64,000 nt of DNA, taken from positions 262,826,687-262,890,686 of the forward strand of contig NC_069658.1 of NCBI RefSeq assembly GCF_027244095.1, given 5' to 3'. Position numbers and translations under genes: made by a program. The notes under the pieces were generated by a model. The model was not told where the DNA came from. It ran no database searches and was given only the letters and a program-made list of their open reading frames with translations. This document shows, in pieces, positions 1-14,300 of this stretch. The number at the start of each line of letters is the position of its first letter. Within the stretch, counting starts at the first letter, position 1. Origin of the DNA: Hemicordylus capensis (lineage: Eukaryota > Chordata > Lepidosauria > Squamata > Cordylidae).

Positions 1-495
1 TTGCTTGTCACCTCCAGAGTAAACTCTGCAGTAGCTGTGGAATCCAGCTCAGCCTGAATATGAGAAAACTTTGTTTTGCTTTTCTTGGATTAGGTCATGA
101 ATCACTACTGGGATTGCTGTGCAGAGTGGGGCTGCATGAGGTTCGCAGTCATCTAGTTATGGTTATTCTGTAATGCCAGTGATGAGTAATATGATGCCCA
201 TTACATGTTGCAATGTTGCGTTTATGGTTTTTATCTTGTGCGCAAACTCACTGTGCAACTCTAAGCTGTAAAAATGCTCAAGCAGCACTTGGTGTGCATT
301 TGAAAAAGGGGAAAAATATATTACTTCCCTTTCCTCACCCCTCTTGCACCGCCCTGGCATTTCGGGAATGTTTCCTTTAAAAGAAAAAACCCATACTGGC
401 TCTGTGGTACTTTGTTGTGTTGGCACATTCATCCAACCCCATTTTTAAACCAAAAAACAATGGCGTAGCACAGCAAGGCTTCTTCCCCCACGAGT

Positions 496-620
496 GTTCC
501 CTCTAACAGGGATTCCCAGATGTTGACTACAACTCTCAGAATCCCCAAGCAAAAGCCATTGCATCTGGAGATTCTGGAAGTTGTAGTCAACAACATCTGG
601 GAATCCTTGTTACAGGGAAC
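496..620. repeat. Short palindromic MITE-like element
   Basis: Its ends are inverted copies (TTCCCTCTAACAGGGATTCC on the left, its near complement on the right) around a 'CAACATCTGGGA' and 'GTTGTAGTC' core. A better preserved relative lies at 48427-48552. No coding capacity. Confidence 0.6.
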
Positions 621-1839
621 TCTGCCCCCCACACACCTCCCACTATTGCTAGGGGCATAGCAAGGTTGGAGTGGGCCCAGAGACAAGATTTTAAAATGCC
701 CCCCCCCCAAGCTCAGCTCATGAAGTAAAGACGAAAGTGGACGATGCAAGTCATTTAATGGTACTAAAGAAAGACATGCTGTTCTGGTAGCTCCAGGTCT
801 TAACACATCAATTTGGGAGGATGAATACAACTGAAGGAAGCCCAGGTGGGTGCATGGCTGGGAGAGTCAGTCATGTGACTTGCCTCTGGGGCCCCCAAAA
901 GGCAGTGGGCACCCGGACAACTGTCTCCCCTTGCGCTATTATAGTTAGACCCCTGACTATTGCATTATTGGTGCAAGGTCAGAGGTGGTTGGAATACTGT
1001 GCTAAACATAAAATGTCTGGTGGGGCGTATGAATGGTCCAACTACAGCTATGGGCTTGCCACCAGTTGAGAAGTACATTCATTTTTGAGGAGGGAGGAGG
1101 AGAGTGTTCACATGTTCAGACTCCCGCAGGCAGACTGATGACTGATAACCATGTTCATATGCTGTCCTAATCGAACTGAAGGAGCAGAACCAGACAGCTC
1201 TGCTCTTCTTTGCTGGGGAGATAGTGCCACTTAAGTTCGCGGGACACAAGCTGCTCTTTGGGTCTGGGCAGACTCACAGCTGTGAATTATGAGACCTCTC
1301 AAAGTTAACACACGTATGGCACAACAGAAGTGAATGTGGTTCCACATCAATAGCTGGGGTCTGGATATGCGAAATCTGTATTTAAGGCGATCTATGGAAG
1401 GGGGAGTCATATTTGTGAGGGCTTTTGTAGTTTTAGAGATGCATTTTGTAAATCTTTGGAACAATAAGTAGACCAAATGTTTTTGCTTGTATTAATTTAT
1501 TTTAGTTACATATTGGATTAAAGCTCAGGCTTGTCCCTGTGCAAATGACACATCTGGAAATTTGTATTAGGTGCAGGAAACCTTAAAGCAATACAAAAAT
1601 GCAGTGGTAGCTTCTGTGACCCTTCAGGTTCCTATGTACATAAATTGCATGATGGATGTTCAAGGGGTGGTGCTGTGGGCTCCTCAGACAGAAATATGGC
1701 CTAGCCACAGTAATGCTTGAAATTACACCTGCCTTTTCAAAGTTGTTGTAGTAACTTTTTGATGTTGGTTTCTAGTATTGAACCTACTTAATTAAAAGGA
1801 TTTAATAAGGACAGACAAAAGTAAATATTTATACAATGT
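621..1839. other. Non-coding stretch downstream of gene A
   Basis: AT/GC-mixed sequence with a poly-C run near 700. Short open frames here lack family features. I see nothing that can be supported as a gene or a classified repeat. Confidence 0.4.
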
Positions 1840-1965
1840 ATAGCTAAACTATGGAATTCCGTGTCGCTGGATGTGGTGATGGCCACCAATCTAGTTTTTA
1901 AAAGGGGTTAGAGAAATTCATGAAGGAAATGTATCAGTTGCTTCTAGCCTTAATAGCCATATACT
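1840..1965 (+). mobile_element. Old CR1 LINE fragment
   Basis: The sequence decodes loosely to the LWNSV..DVV..TNL..FKRG motif of the CR1 ORF2 C-terminus. It is a short, diverged 3' fragment. Confidence 0.5.
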
Positions 1966-2154
1966 TTAATCAGGACAGAGATGGCATGCCCACACAACAC
2001 CAGGTGCTAGGGAACACTGTGTGGGGGTGCGGTGTTGCCTTCTCCCCCCCCACCCCCAATTGAACCTGACTGGCCACTGCATGAAGCAGTCTTATGTCCA
2101 TTTAGGAGGAATCTCACTGACTCCAATGAGCCTTTTGAATAAACAGACATAGCA

Positions 2155-2665
2155 CAGCCATGTTTGGTTACAAGCAAAGGGGGATCCCTAACAACTGAAA
2201 GGGGGTTGAAAGGGCAGGCAAGAGGCACCTTACCGCTGCCAGCAGCTTCTCAGTGGTGGTGGGCCGGCAGCAGCTCCTTTAGGCCCCATCAGCACAGGCG
2301 GTGGGTCCCCAGTTTTGGTCTCTATGCATGCAAATGGCCTCTGCACATGCACAGAGGCTGAAGCCGGGCCCCTGCTGGCCCGCACTGATGGGGGAGGGGA
2401 GCGCCAACAGGACCTAGAAAAGCTGCCGCCAGCCTGCCACTGCTACAGGTAAGGTGCCCTCTCGCTCACACACACACACAACCTTTCAACCCCCTTTTAG
2501 TGGTTAGGGATCCCCCTTTGCTTGTAAAGGGGAATCCTTACCAGATTCCCCTTTATGAACATCACAAACCGGGTAAAACTAGTTCCAGTTCAGTTTGAAC
2601 TCGGTCCAAGCTCAAAGAGGTCAAACTGGGCCGGTTCGAATAGAACTGGCTCTGCACACCCCTAT
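2155..2665. mobile_element. Palindromic hAT-like non-autonomous transposon, one end eroded
   Basis: Two long inverted arms face each other: one near 2165-2212 and its complement near 2480-2530, sharing the GGGATCCCTAAC and GGGGGTTGAAAGG blocks. The right end finishes CTGCACACCCCTAT, like other elements here that end in (G)TGCACA-CCTA. The outer part of the left arm is not recognisable. Confidence 0.5.
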
Positions 2666-4402
2666 TGTTTGCCTCATTTCATCCAGTTTCTGTGGGCTCT
2701 AAAGTCTACAAAGCATCTCTAGCTCCCTGGATCAAAGCATGCATAACTATGGCATAGGAGTCCCTCTCGTTACATACCCGCAAGATCACAGCACATTCTA
2801 CAAGTTCTGCAACCTCAGCAACTTTCTCACCCTTGGTTTTTGGGTGCAGTATAACTATTCTCTGATTGGCGGAGGTGTATCTCATTTCTAATTGGCTGTT
2901 TTTTCTAGGGGGAACTCTTGCTACGCTTTCTGAACATCGTTCTCTGGTCCTTACAGAGCCAATATGTATTCTCTCTGTTGTTGCCTGCTCTACTACAAGT
3001 TGTTGTCTGTTTAGAGCCTTCCTTATTTCACTTCACAGAAGTCCCCAAACTGGGAGGGGCTCACTCCCAAGGCACTATGAGACTCCTTTTGATTGACATC
3101 AGATCCTGTCTGTTGGGAGCACAACTCATTCTAGAGGACATCCTCTGTACAGTGAAGAGAAAGAACCCTTCACGGTAACTTTACCAATGTTGCTTTCTGC
3201 CTCCCTGCTGAGGCCAAGAACTGGAGTTTGCTCCTGGGAATCTTGCCACTCGAGTTCCAGTGCTGGGGTAAGCCTCTCTTTCTGCAAAAAACTGGCCCTG
3301 GCTGTAGCCAACCTTTCTCCGAACATTCAGACTAATATGAATATACAATGCCTCCCTCCATGTTCATCCTCTCTCCCAGCCCTTTATTTTTAAAGATTTA
3401 TACAGAGCAAATTCAAAAAAGTATTCTGTGCCATGTTGCGATCACTGTATAATTTCCTTCTGGATTAAGCCACTAAGAAATAAGCTTGTCTTTAATAAGC
3501 CACCTTTTAAAGACTGCTCTCAAGAGCCTCAGTGAGATACTGCACAACCATGTCTTGTGTGTCGGATGCAACAAGAGGCCACCCCTTTCACAGGCACATC
3601 TCCCAAATCCGTATTTGATTTGTGTTACTTTTTTACAGCAGGAAGATCTGCTGCCATTTGTAGCCTCTGGGGTAAGCGTCTGCAGAGTTGTCCTGGCCAG
3701 CTTTCCCCATCCATGTTCATATGCTTCATGATGCAAATATGAGTACAGTTAGAATCTCATGTACTGGTCTCACAGTAGAAACTTAAGAATCGTGACTACA
3801 GATCATGGAAGCACCAGTGCAGTGAGAGGAGCAGACTAACTGCACCAGTTCACCATGGAATGGGTGGTTTTTGACAACCTCCCCTTCCCCAGAAAACATT
3901 CGGGGCCACCTGAAAAACATGTCACTGAGTGAGAGCTTGCCCTTGCATCCGTGCAGTTAGTCTGCCAGTGTTTTTGGTTTGCTCCTTTTGCTGCCCTGGT
4001 GCTTCCTTGCTCTGTATGTCAGCTAGTGTAGCTTCTCAGCTGATCTTTAGTGCTTGGCACCTGTGGATTCTCAGTAGGCAGATTCACGTGTAGTTTTCAG
4101 ACAGTAGGAACACAAGCTGCATATATTTGTATTCATACGCTAATTGGAAAACTCTCACTGAAGTATTTTAACAGCTGGAAAAGTATAGATTTGCAATGTA
4201 CTGGGGAGCAGACGTATGAGACCACCACAGCGTGTTTTTCTTGGCTTATAGTATGGGTATGGGTGTGGGGAAGCTGAAGAACAATGGAATGTAGCTTAAG
4301 TCCAGTGCCATATACGAATGCCACAGGGGTAAAACTCACATTTTTCTGAAACTGTCATATAATCAATTACAATTCCTCTTCAGGAAACAAGTACATGCAA
4401 CC
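2666..4402. other. Downstream flank and possible 3' UTR of gene A
   Basis: No family-like coding sequence is visible. An AATAAA on the gene strand at 3388-3383 is the nearest poly(A)-type hexamer, about 1 kb past the stop; whether it is used is unknown. Confidence 0.35.
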
Positions 4403-4920
4403 TTAGGGACATAGTCTGAGTTGGGATCTGAGCCCCACCCACAGCCAGGGATGGATTCTTTCCCCTGCAAAAGAGTTTGATGGAAAGGTGAAGATCCATT
4501 CATTCCTCTCTGCATCAAAAAATGCCACCTGGCCCGCTTCATAGTCCAGACATACCCGGACCCTTTGGCAGGCCTTGCTTATGGGTAGCGGGGTGGGAGG
4601 GGATGTCAGAGCGCGGTAGTGATCCCCTCCAAAGTGCTCCAAAGCCCAGATCCCCTCCTCAGGCCGGAAGTTGAGTTTTCTCTTCCTCTTCACAGATTCT
4701 TTGGCCACACCCACAGCCCAGCACCCCCTTTCCACCACCTGGACCTCCCAGTGGTGCTTTCCTGAGGTAAACCCTTCGTTGCCCAGCACGCAAGGGTACA
4801 CATTAAATCGATCCCGAGAGTTAGCACGTTTCTGACGCGTGTCTCCCAGCTGTACACTTTTTCCATTGTCTGACAGGATGAGGTATGGGCCTGCAGTGCC
4901 CAGGTCCAGTGTCACATTGG
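4403..4920 (-). CDS. TRIM gene A exon 7: B30.2 (PRY-SPRY) domain
   Basis: It encodes about 172 residues from ANVTLDLGTA to LRLCP and a TAA stop at 4403-4405, after a TTTGCAG acceptor. The landmarks are all present: the PRY start (NVTLDL), RFNVYPCVLG, HHWEVQV, GVAKESV, IWALEHF, VCLDYEAG with AFFDAE, and the terminal PWLWVG. B30.2 is a beta-sandwich recognition domain; its variable loops usually decide the ligand. Confidence 0.95.
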
Positions 4921-7900
4921 CTGCAAAGAGATGGAGAGGATTGGAGAGTTAGGGCTTGTTTGCATCGTTTACCAGAGGGTGGCACCCTGTGGGCGCTGAT
5001 TGCGCCCCTAGACAACTGATATCCAGGAACTGGTGTAGACAGAAGACTCTGTTTGAACCATTCAAGTTGCTTCTGCTTCTTTTGCACTCCTTGAGAAGCA
5101 GTGAACAAACTATAGAAATATAGGAATTGCTTGGCTTGATCAGACTAAAAGTCCATCTAGCCCAGCATTCTAACAATGGCTGGCCAGGTGCCCCAGGAAA
5201 GCTCACAAGCCATGGATGAAAGTTATGACCTTCCTCCGGTTATTCTTGGCATCTGCTTCTCAAGGGTATACAGTACAGCATGGGTGCAGAAGAGTTCTAT
5301 TCTACAATCCTTGTCTTCTTGGTTCCATGTAATATTCTAATTTTCTGGGATTGTGGATTTGGGGTTTTCATGAGCTGTACGCCATGATCATCACAATTAT
5401 AACAAATTAAGGCTTGACTTATCTCGCTTTGCATGTAATGTGTCTGTCTCATATATCAGCTTCACCTTTTAATTTGCATTACTGGAATTAATGGACTTTT
5501 GCACGATATTCTAATTTTCCGAGTTTCACCTGTAGCCTTCCCCTGCAGTTCAAAGAAGAATATTTCCAACAGTGTTGTGCCATATCATTATTCTGAATGC
5601 CTACATCACAGTCCTTGCCCTATGGGTCCTTTTCTGTAATACCAGAAGTTGTAAGGATGTGTATGTTTTCCTTGGAAAGTTCCTGCCCTCTTGTTCTTAC
5701 TTTGGTCACTTAATTCAGATCTGCAAACACATACAACTATAATCCTTAATTTGGAAACAAATTCTTGGAAAACCTCATCTTTCTTCAGCCAGCAGATATA
5801 CAACTTGTTTGTCTGACTTATCTGCACACCTGTTGCTGGAGATTCATCCACACCCTCTTCCTTTTCTTGCAGTTCTGACAATAAGGAGTCTAGAGAAAAG
5901 CAAAGGAGTGGGACATAAGGTTCCTGATTCCATGCTGCTTGGTTCACATTATCCTATTTGGGTAACAAATACTGGAGAAAGAAGCTGAAAGGCTGGGAGA
6001 GAGAGAGGAGGCCCAGAATCATTATTAGGTGGTCTAAAATCCTTTCCGTTAAAAGCTCCTGCAATACTAGGGTACCTAAATTCTACAGTCTTCATACATT
6101 TGCAAATTAGTAAGATCCAGTTATAGACTCACTGCTGTAGGGCTTGCTTCTCCAATTGCCAATCTATGTTCCTTCCTTGCATGCAAAGTATGTGCTCTAC
6201 CAATAAGACATGGCCTCTCTTCTTTATCACTTTTGATGAGAATATTTAATATGGATTGTCTTTTCACAGCTGATATACTGTATATCAATTCCTTGGAGGA
6301 AGGGTGGGATCAAAATGTAATAATCATTTCTTGCCAAAACTACTACCAGCTTTAGGAGTCAGGATATTAGGCAAAAGATTTGTCTAAACGTGCACATCTC
6401 TCTAAACATAATCTGGGCATCAAGGAGGGGAAACCAGTTTGGACCCTTCTTACCTACTTTAAGAGTTTATGTAATTTCACTCGTTCCAAAAATTATGCTG
6501 ATGTAGTCAAAACTAATCAAACTTCTTACTCCTACAGACATTTCCCATCTCTTATACAAGCAATGTTCATCATGTGTGTCTACTCATGAATTCAAACTCA
6601 TGAATTCAATGAGACTTAGACCCATATAAGTGTGTAAAAGATTGCAGCCTTAAATATACAGTCTTTCCAGAGATCTTTACTGTTTAATCTTGATATCCAA
6701 CTATAGGAGATAGCAAGGGGGCACTCTTCATATTTCTTACCAACTCCTTTCCATGTACCTTCACACACCCACACCTCCTATTCTTTTTTCCCCATGATTA
6801 AAAAAAAAAGTACAGGCATTCTGCAGAAGGGAGGTATACACCTGGGTGGATACTCAGGAAATAAGGAGGTTGTAGTGTTCAAAGAAAGAAATGGCCAGGA
6901 CATGCCAGAGAGTTTTAAAAGATGCTACAGAAGAGATATACAGAAATGCTGAAGCATCAGGACTTGGTTAATTTTCCTTTACCTTTGAATTTCTTCAGGA
7001 GTTTTGCTAGGGAAATGTTGTTCTTAGCAAATGTACTCAGTTTCTTATTTAGGTCTGGAGGAATCTCCAGAGGCAGAGGAACCTTTCTCTTCTTACACCT
7101 AGCAAGGAGAACACTCAAACTGAAATGATTCTTATATGCATTCTGAAGCTAGAGAATTTTCAGCCTGGGAGCATACACAGCATATGAGATGGAAGTTCCA
7201 CAAACTTCCATTGCTGTGGCAAATCAAAATGCTTCCTCATATCCAACACTGTTTAGTATGTTTGACTCTGAATGGGGGGGTTCAAATTCCCAGCTGAGCC
7301 ATGAAACTCACCAAGTGCCTAGGTCACTCTCTCTCACTCTAACCTATCTCATAAGGTGGCATGAGGAAAAGAGGCGTCATCCCATCATACATGCCATCTT
7401 AAGTTCCTTGGAGGAAAGGTGGGATATGCACATGGGCTATGATTAATGCTTTTGCTTGGCCTTCCTGCCTCTTCTATCAAATCTCATTTTCTCTGCCTAG
7501 AAGTTGTCAGCTCCTCTAAATTGTTGTCCTCATCACTATGACCATGTTAGCTGACTTTTTTGCTCTCTGCACTGGTGCCCTCTTTCTTATTGTATTCCTT
7601 TTACATTTCTTCTATTAACTTGCTCCCACTTATCTATCGCCTATTCTGTCTATCCAAACCCCAACATTCCAAGATGCCTTCTCTCTCACTTGCTGCCTGT
7701 CTCCAACTCTCTCCCTCCCAAGTCCCAAAACCTATCAGGCTCTTTCCGCAGGTGTAATTCAACAGTTATCTAAAAGCTTTTCAGTGGAGCCAGTTCACAC
7801 ATTCAGCTGTGAGTTATGTGTTCAGTAATCAAGCAGCACACAGGCATGTGTGAATCCACCTCAGTCCATTTGTAAAGAGGAGCAGGAAAGAACCACGTAC

Positions 7901-8314
7901 CTGCTCAGGATATTCTTGACATTCTGAAGGGGGCAAGAAAGAAGAGGAAACTGAGTTCCCATTATCAGCACAGAAAGTACACTCATATCTTTATGGGCTA
8001 ATATTACGTCATGGTGATTCTACTTCCTTTGCCTAGTCTTAAGAACACTGAGTGACCATATTAATGATTCATCCAACCATATTAGTATTCTGTTGAGCAG
8101 AGTCATGGTACTGGTGGCTTGCATGCACAAAGCTATGCTGATATCCTATGGCTGGCAAGTACAAAGCACCTTCTGGCTTTAGTCTGCCCTATTTGTAACA
8201 TAAAGCTAGATTATTAACTTTTGAATTGCTCACCCCAAAGGCTGTCCTGTGGACAGCCCTTTGATCTGCAGCAATTATCAGATAAAAATGCTGATCTCCT
8301 CATTAAAAAAACAA

Positions 8315-8350
<36 letters not shown>

Positions 8351-11300
8351 CTTTGCCTATATGTCAAGCCTGGACCAGATTTTTTTCCAGCCAGTCATCT
8401 CCACACAAGCTCACCTCAGCTTTCATGGGGAATGTGCAAATGTGTCAGTTATCTGGTCTCTTGAGCCACCAAGTTGCCTGTAGAAGGCTTCACAGAGCCC
8501 ATCCAGGGCCATATCACATCAGAGGCATGCTAATGCTTTCATCTTCAGACATAAGTGTGCAACACCATGTATCCCTCTGTGCTGGCAGAGGGAGCCTAGC
8601 ATGCAGGCCTGGGCATTTCTGCAGCTGCTGGGTTCCTCTTTATCACGCTGCTATACTAAAACCAGAAGGCAGAGGTTAACGGAGATCAGCATTCCCATCA
8701 TGCTGAGTACTGTAAACTGGGTGCAATATTACCCCTCCTCTAACTGAGCAAGAAGCACCTTTTCAAAGTGGTGAATGTGACTCTCTTATATTTAGTAGGG
8801 GTATAGCCACTGTCCCAATTCAGTCCATCCATCTTTCCAGGGACTGTTGCTGGTGTCTCCTCTATCTTGGGGCTGGCTGGGTTTAAAGACTGTGAGGCTT
8901 TTTATTACACCTTTTGCTATTTAAACTGCTTTGAGAACTTTTTTCTGGTTGAAAAGTGGTGTGTGTGTATGTATACATACATATAAATAATATTGAGAGT
9001 TTAATTGCACTATCGTTAAGACGATGCAGTGGTTCAGGTACTCTGTTGCACAGCCACTTGAACACTCTCAGGCAATATTCATCCAGCAGTAAAGGTAATC
9101 AGGAGGCTTTACATTTAGTTAACCTTTTAAAACTGCAGTTACTGAAAGCCTAAGAGCTCTCAAGAGAGGCTTGTCCCCAATGGAGCACAATAGGAGAATA
9201 TAAAATTGCGGGTAGAATAAAGAACAATACATTTTTCTCTTATAATACAGGGCAAGAAAATACTTTCCCCACACAACAGATAATTTACTTAAGGAGTTTA
9301 CTCTGAGAAGTTATAGAATAGATATGACTTGTTTAGGAAAGGATTAGATCATTCATGGAGGATAGCCTCTGAGAATTCAAGACTACTGAACATGTGCTGC
9401 TTTTATTTTAAACTTGCCACCATTTGGCTGATCCTTCACTATTTGGCCAGCACATTTTCAAACTTATTGCTGCAATCCATGAGGTCTAGAAACTTAAATT
9501 GCTTGTTTTAGTGAAAAGAAGCATTATTTTTTTAACTGCAGTTTATACCAACATGAATGACAGTATGACAATATTATTCAGAATGTTATTTCCCATATTG
9601 TAATACAACTTTCAAAAGTAAACCCACTATTAATATTTGGACCTTAAATAGTACCAAGTAAAGCAAAAGTGTGTAAGTTATCTTATGTTTTCTCATTCTT
9701 TGAACACAAGTGTTCTAACAATAATTATTCAAATATACCTTGGGGAATGCTTCCAACAAACGGGGCCTTGTTGCTCAGTCCTAGTCTTTATAATCTATGA
9801 ATTCTGTTGTCACTGCTGAATCTAGGATTTCCAGGCCCACTCAGTTTACCCATTACTTGTTCTTAGCCAAAATTTCTTTGAAAAAAAAAAATTGCTCTCA
9901 CCTGCAAGAATGCACTTGCTGGCTGTTTGCACTGTTCCTCCATCTCACTGATCAGGTCTCCCAGAACAGAAATCTCTTCAGTGAATTTAGTGTCATTTTC
10001 CTTCTGCCCTTTCTTAATCTCCTGCTCCAGCTCATTCAATTGGCTCTGAAGGAGCTGCTTTCCTTCCTCAAGAAACTGATGCAGCAGTTCAAATTCAGAG
10101 GCTATCTTCTTCCTTTCAACATCTAGCTTTTCCTACAATTAAAAGACCAAAGCAGGAAGATGCAAGTATTAACAACACAATTCCATGAACCTGCATGTGC
10201 ATGAGAAACACAGTAAAGTTCTGAAGTGGTAGAATGGATAACACTACTTAATATTAAAGGCAATGGATTTTAAAAAATGTTTTTCCATGTAGTAATAACA
10301 ACAATTTACATACCACCTTTCAACAAATAAGTGTTCAAAGAGGTGTACATTAAAAAAGATTGCAAATAAAAAGATGGTTCCCTATCTCCAAAGAGCTTAA
10401 AATCTAAAAAGAAACACAAGGTAAACAGTGGAGAAATGCTACACTGAGGTTGAATAGGAACAGTTGCTCTCCCCCTGCTAAATATAAGAGGACCACTACT
10501 GGAAGTGTGTAAGAAATTAGATACTTCGGAATTCTTCCTTCACATGTGGGGAATGGAGCTCAGAAGTCTTCAGAAGACTAGGTTCTATGCCTTGTGTTTG
10601 GCTTGTTTTGTTCCTCCAAGACTCGTGAAGCACACACAGACAAGAAATGAAGAGTTAACAGTATTTATTCTCACCCAAATCCTGATAGTATTCAGTAGGC
10701 AGAAGCAAGAAACAATTCTGAATTCAATCAGTATACCTCAATCATTTAACAGAGTTTTTTTTCTTATGGTTAAAAAACCGAATGTTAATGGTTTGTTATT
10801 TTTATAATACATTTTCCTGTTTCTCGCAGTTGCACGTTGTGGTTGCTTCTCTGTCCAAACCTCCTGCGCTCCTTCCTCTTCTTTTCCCTCCCTCCTAAAT
10901 CATTCAACAGCTTCTTTCTTATACTCGATTAAGGAGTCACCCTCACAACCCTGCTTCCCCCTTCTTCCTAACAATGATTGGTCAGAAGAATCCACACCAC
11001 GGATGACCTATAACCCAATTTGTCACCCCTTTTGGCATATTGACCCATTGGTCAATTCTTGAATGCGCATAAATGAAACCTACCAAAACTGCATCATAGG
11101 TGTTTTGATCGAAACTCATACAAACATTGTGGTTTGAGCATGTTCTGTCCTAATGCCTCTGAAGTAAAATCTAGACTAAATTGGGGAAGCATCCTGTTGT
11201 GTCACTCAAAACATCATCGTTTGACATTTCAATCTGAAAAGGCACCTCATGACAGCTTGGAAACATGCGTGGGCATAGCATTAGTGATGTGCATGGAACC

Positions 11301-14300
11301 GCGGAGCTGCGGTCCGGCACTGGAGTGAGGGTTCCTTTAAAGGCGGGGGGAGGGTGTACTTACCCCTCCTGCCGCTTTCCCCCCTCCGGTGCACCTTTTT
11401 TAGTTAGCAGTTGGGGCGACAGGATACCTCCCTGCCGCCCCTTCCCCCGCTCGGCTGCAAAAGGCTTCAGGTAGCCTTTTGTGCGTGCGCACATCGTGCG
11501 TCACATCTCCACGATATGTATGTGTGTGTGTGTGGCCACGCGCCGAGCAGGGGAAGCCGAGCGGGGGAAGGGAGCGGGGGAAGGGGCGGCAGGGAGGTAT
11601 CCTGCCGCCCCAATTGCTAACTAAAAAAGGTGTGCCGGAGGGGGAAAAGCGGCAGGAGGGCTACGTACACCCTCCCCCCACCCTTAAAGGAACCCCCACC
11701 CCAGTCCGCCCGAACCCTGAACTGCCCATGTCCAGACCGGTCCTGAGGCCTGTAGAATGGCCTCCGGACCGGTCCATGCACATCACTACATAACATACCT
11801 GTCATCTCAGGCCCAAAAAGCCTGACTCTCCCAAAACCAATGGCAAGCACATTGGTCAACTTGGCCATAGAAAAAGAAAATGCCCTGTCCTTTGTCTAAC
11901 AAGTGTCTCTCAGCCCAGTCATAATGTCTGCATAGGGCTAATAAACACAAGAGTCTGACATGCCATGAGCAAGTGATCACACAGGGCCAGAACTCAATCT
12001 GAAAAGTTTGGGGAAACGCAGGCAGATTATTACACATCTCCTACTCTGGTAGAGGTCACCCACTGACTCCCAAAGTTCCTCCTTCCCAAGGTCTGTGTTG
12101 GATAACTGAAAGAAGTACCTACCAGACACTCCTCTGCTGTTTTTTCACTAGCCTGTTGAAGCTCCTGGAGCTTTTCTCTCTCTTGCTTAAGACTCTGTGA
12201 TTGGCTCTGGATTTGTTCCTGGAGGAAAAAAGGAATGACTTTGTTTAGACAGAATAATATTCCGTTTCTTTTCATTGGGGCAGCCTTCCTATGCGGAACT
12301 GGACTGAGTCTCTGCAGGCAGGGTCACGCCGATGAATATGACGCATATTTATATCCCGCTTTTCAACAAAAGGTTCCCAACGCAGTTTAAAGGTAAAGTG
12401 TGCTGCCAAGTCAGTGTCTACTCCTGGCAACCACAGAGCCCTGTGGTTTTCTTTGGTAGAATACAGGAGGGGTTTACCATTGCCATCTCCCACATGGTAT
12501 GAGATGATGCCTTTCAGCATCTTTCTATATCACTGCTGCCCAATATAGGTGTTTCCCATAGTTTGGGAAGCATACCAGCAGGGATTCGAACTGGCAGCCT
12601 CTGGCTTGCTAATCAAGTCATTTATATAGACATTAATAAATACATAAAATAGCTCCCTGTCTACTGGCATCTGGTGTCCGCCAATTCATCCTGCTTATTT
12701 TGGGGTGGGCCTTTGACCCCCATCTCTTGAAATGTTTCCTGGCTCAGGCGTGTCCCCTTGCCATCTGGGCATGCTGGAGTCCTCTCCCTCAGTATCTGGG
12801 CGTTGCTTTGGCCATCTGGGTCATGGGTCCTTCTGTCTCCTGCAGTGCCCCTTGGCTCCAGCACAAGCTTCTCTCTCCTTGTTCTGGCAGTGCCAGTTCA
12901 TAGTTGCTTTGTGCTTCTGGCAAACGCCCTCGGCCACACTTCGCCTGTACTCCTTGACTGTGCATTTTTAACCCTTATCTCTACTTGCAGCCTGTCACGC
13001 TAACTGCTGTAATTTGGCATTAGCAAGCAGGATATGGAAGCCAAGTTTGCTTTCTAAATTCACAACTAAACAGCAAGCCTAGTATGGCCTTAACCAAATG
13101 CCTGGCCCAACACGGGCCTAACGGAAGGTGAGGCAGTCGTCTCAGGCATAGGTGCAAGGAGGGGTGCAGGGAACGACAAGTGTCAGCCCCACACCACCAT
13201 GGGCACCACCCCACTGGCCTCCTGCTACCACTGCCCTTCCTCTGGGGCATGCTGTTCCTTGCGTGCTGTTGGGGGGGGGGGCCTTGCTGTTCCTTGCATG
13301 CCTCTTCTTTCTCTCTTCTCCCTCATCAACACTGGGTACATAAGAACATAAGAACAGCCCTGCTGGATCAGGCCCAAGGCCCATCTAGTCCAGCATCCTG
13401 TTTCGCACAGTGGCCCACCAGATGCCGCTGGAAGCCTCAGACAGGAGTTGAGGGCGTGCCCTCTCTCCTGCCATTACTCCCCCGCAACTGGTACTCAGAG
13501 GCACCCCGCCCCGGGGCTGGAGGTGGCCCACAGCCCTCCGACTAGTAGCCATTGATAGACCTCTCCTCCATGAAGTCATCCAAACCCCTCTTAAAGCTAT
13601 CCAGGTTGTTGGCTGTCACCACATCCTGTGGCAGAGAGTTCCACAAGTGGATCACGCGTTGTGTGAAAAAGTACTTCCGTTTGTTGGTCCTAGACCTCCT
13701 GGCAATCAATTTCATGGAGTGACCCCTGGTTCTAGTGTTGTGTGAGAGGGAAAAGAATCTCTTTCTCTCCACTTTCTCCATGCCATGCATGATTTTATAG
13801 ACCTCTATCATGTCTCCCCGCAGTCGTCTTTTTTCTAAACTAAAAAGCCCCAGGTGTTGTAGTCTTGCCTCATAAGAAAGGTGCTCTAGGCCCCTGATCA
13901 TCTTGGTTGCCCTCTTCTGTACCTTCTCCAGTTCAACAATGTCCTTTTTAAGATGTGGTGACCAGAATTGTACGCAGTACTCCAAGTGTGGTCGCACCAT
14001 AGATTTGTATAAGGGCATTATAATGTTAGCCGTTTTATTTTCAATCCCCTTTCTAATAATAATGGGTAGAAATGTCCCAGCCATCACTGCCTGGTGGCAT
14101 ACTCTGAGAGCACTCATGTGCTGTTGCTGCCTCCACAGAATGACCTGAGAATGCTGAGCACCCGCCCACAGATAGGGAAGGGCATCATATTGTCCTTCGC
14201 CTCAGGTAGCAAAATGTCTGAGACCACCACTGCCTTTCTTTGTGCATCCAGTTGTAGGGTGGGTTGCTATTCCAATACATTGGCTGAAATCCTGACTAAA

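Noticed and set aside
8221-8679. 152-codon open frame
   Set aside because: It crosses a CA microsatellite that removes stops; no domain and no conservation signal.
11479-11868. Overlapping 80-100-codon frames on both strands
   Set aside because: They sit in the inverted GC-rich arms of the hAT-like element at 11282-11788.
13542-14117. 191-codon minus-strand frame as a possible gene A exon
   Set aside because: It is the CR1 ORF2 C-terminus; splice sites and phase do not fit gene A.
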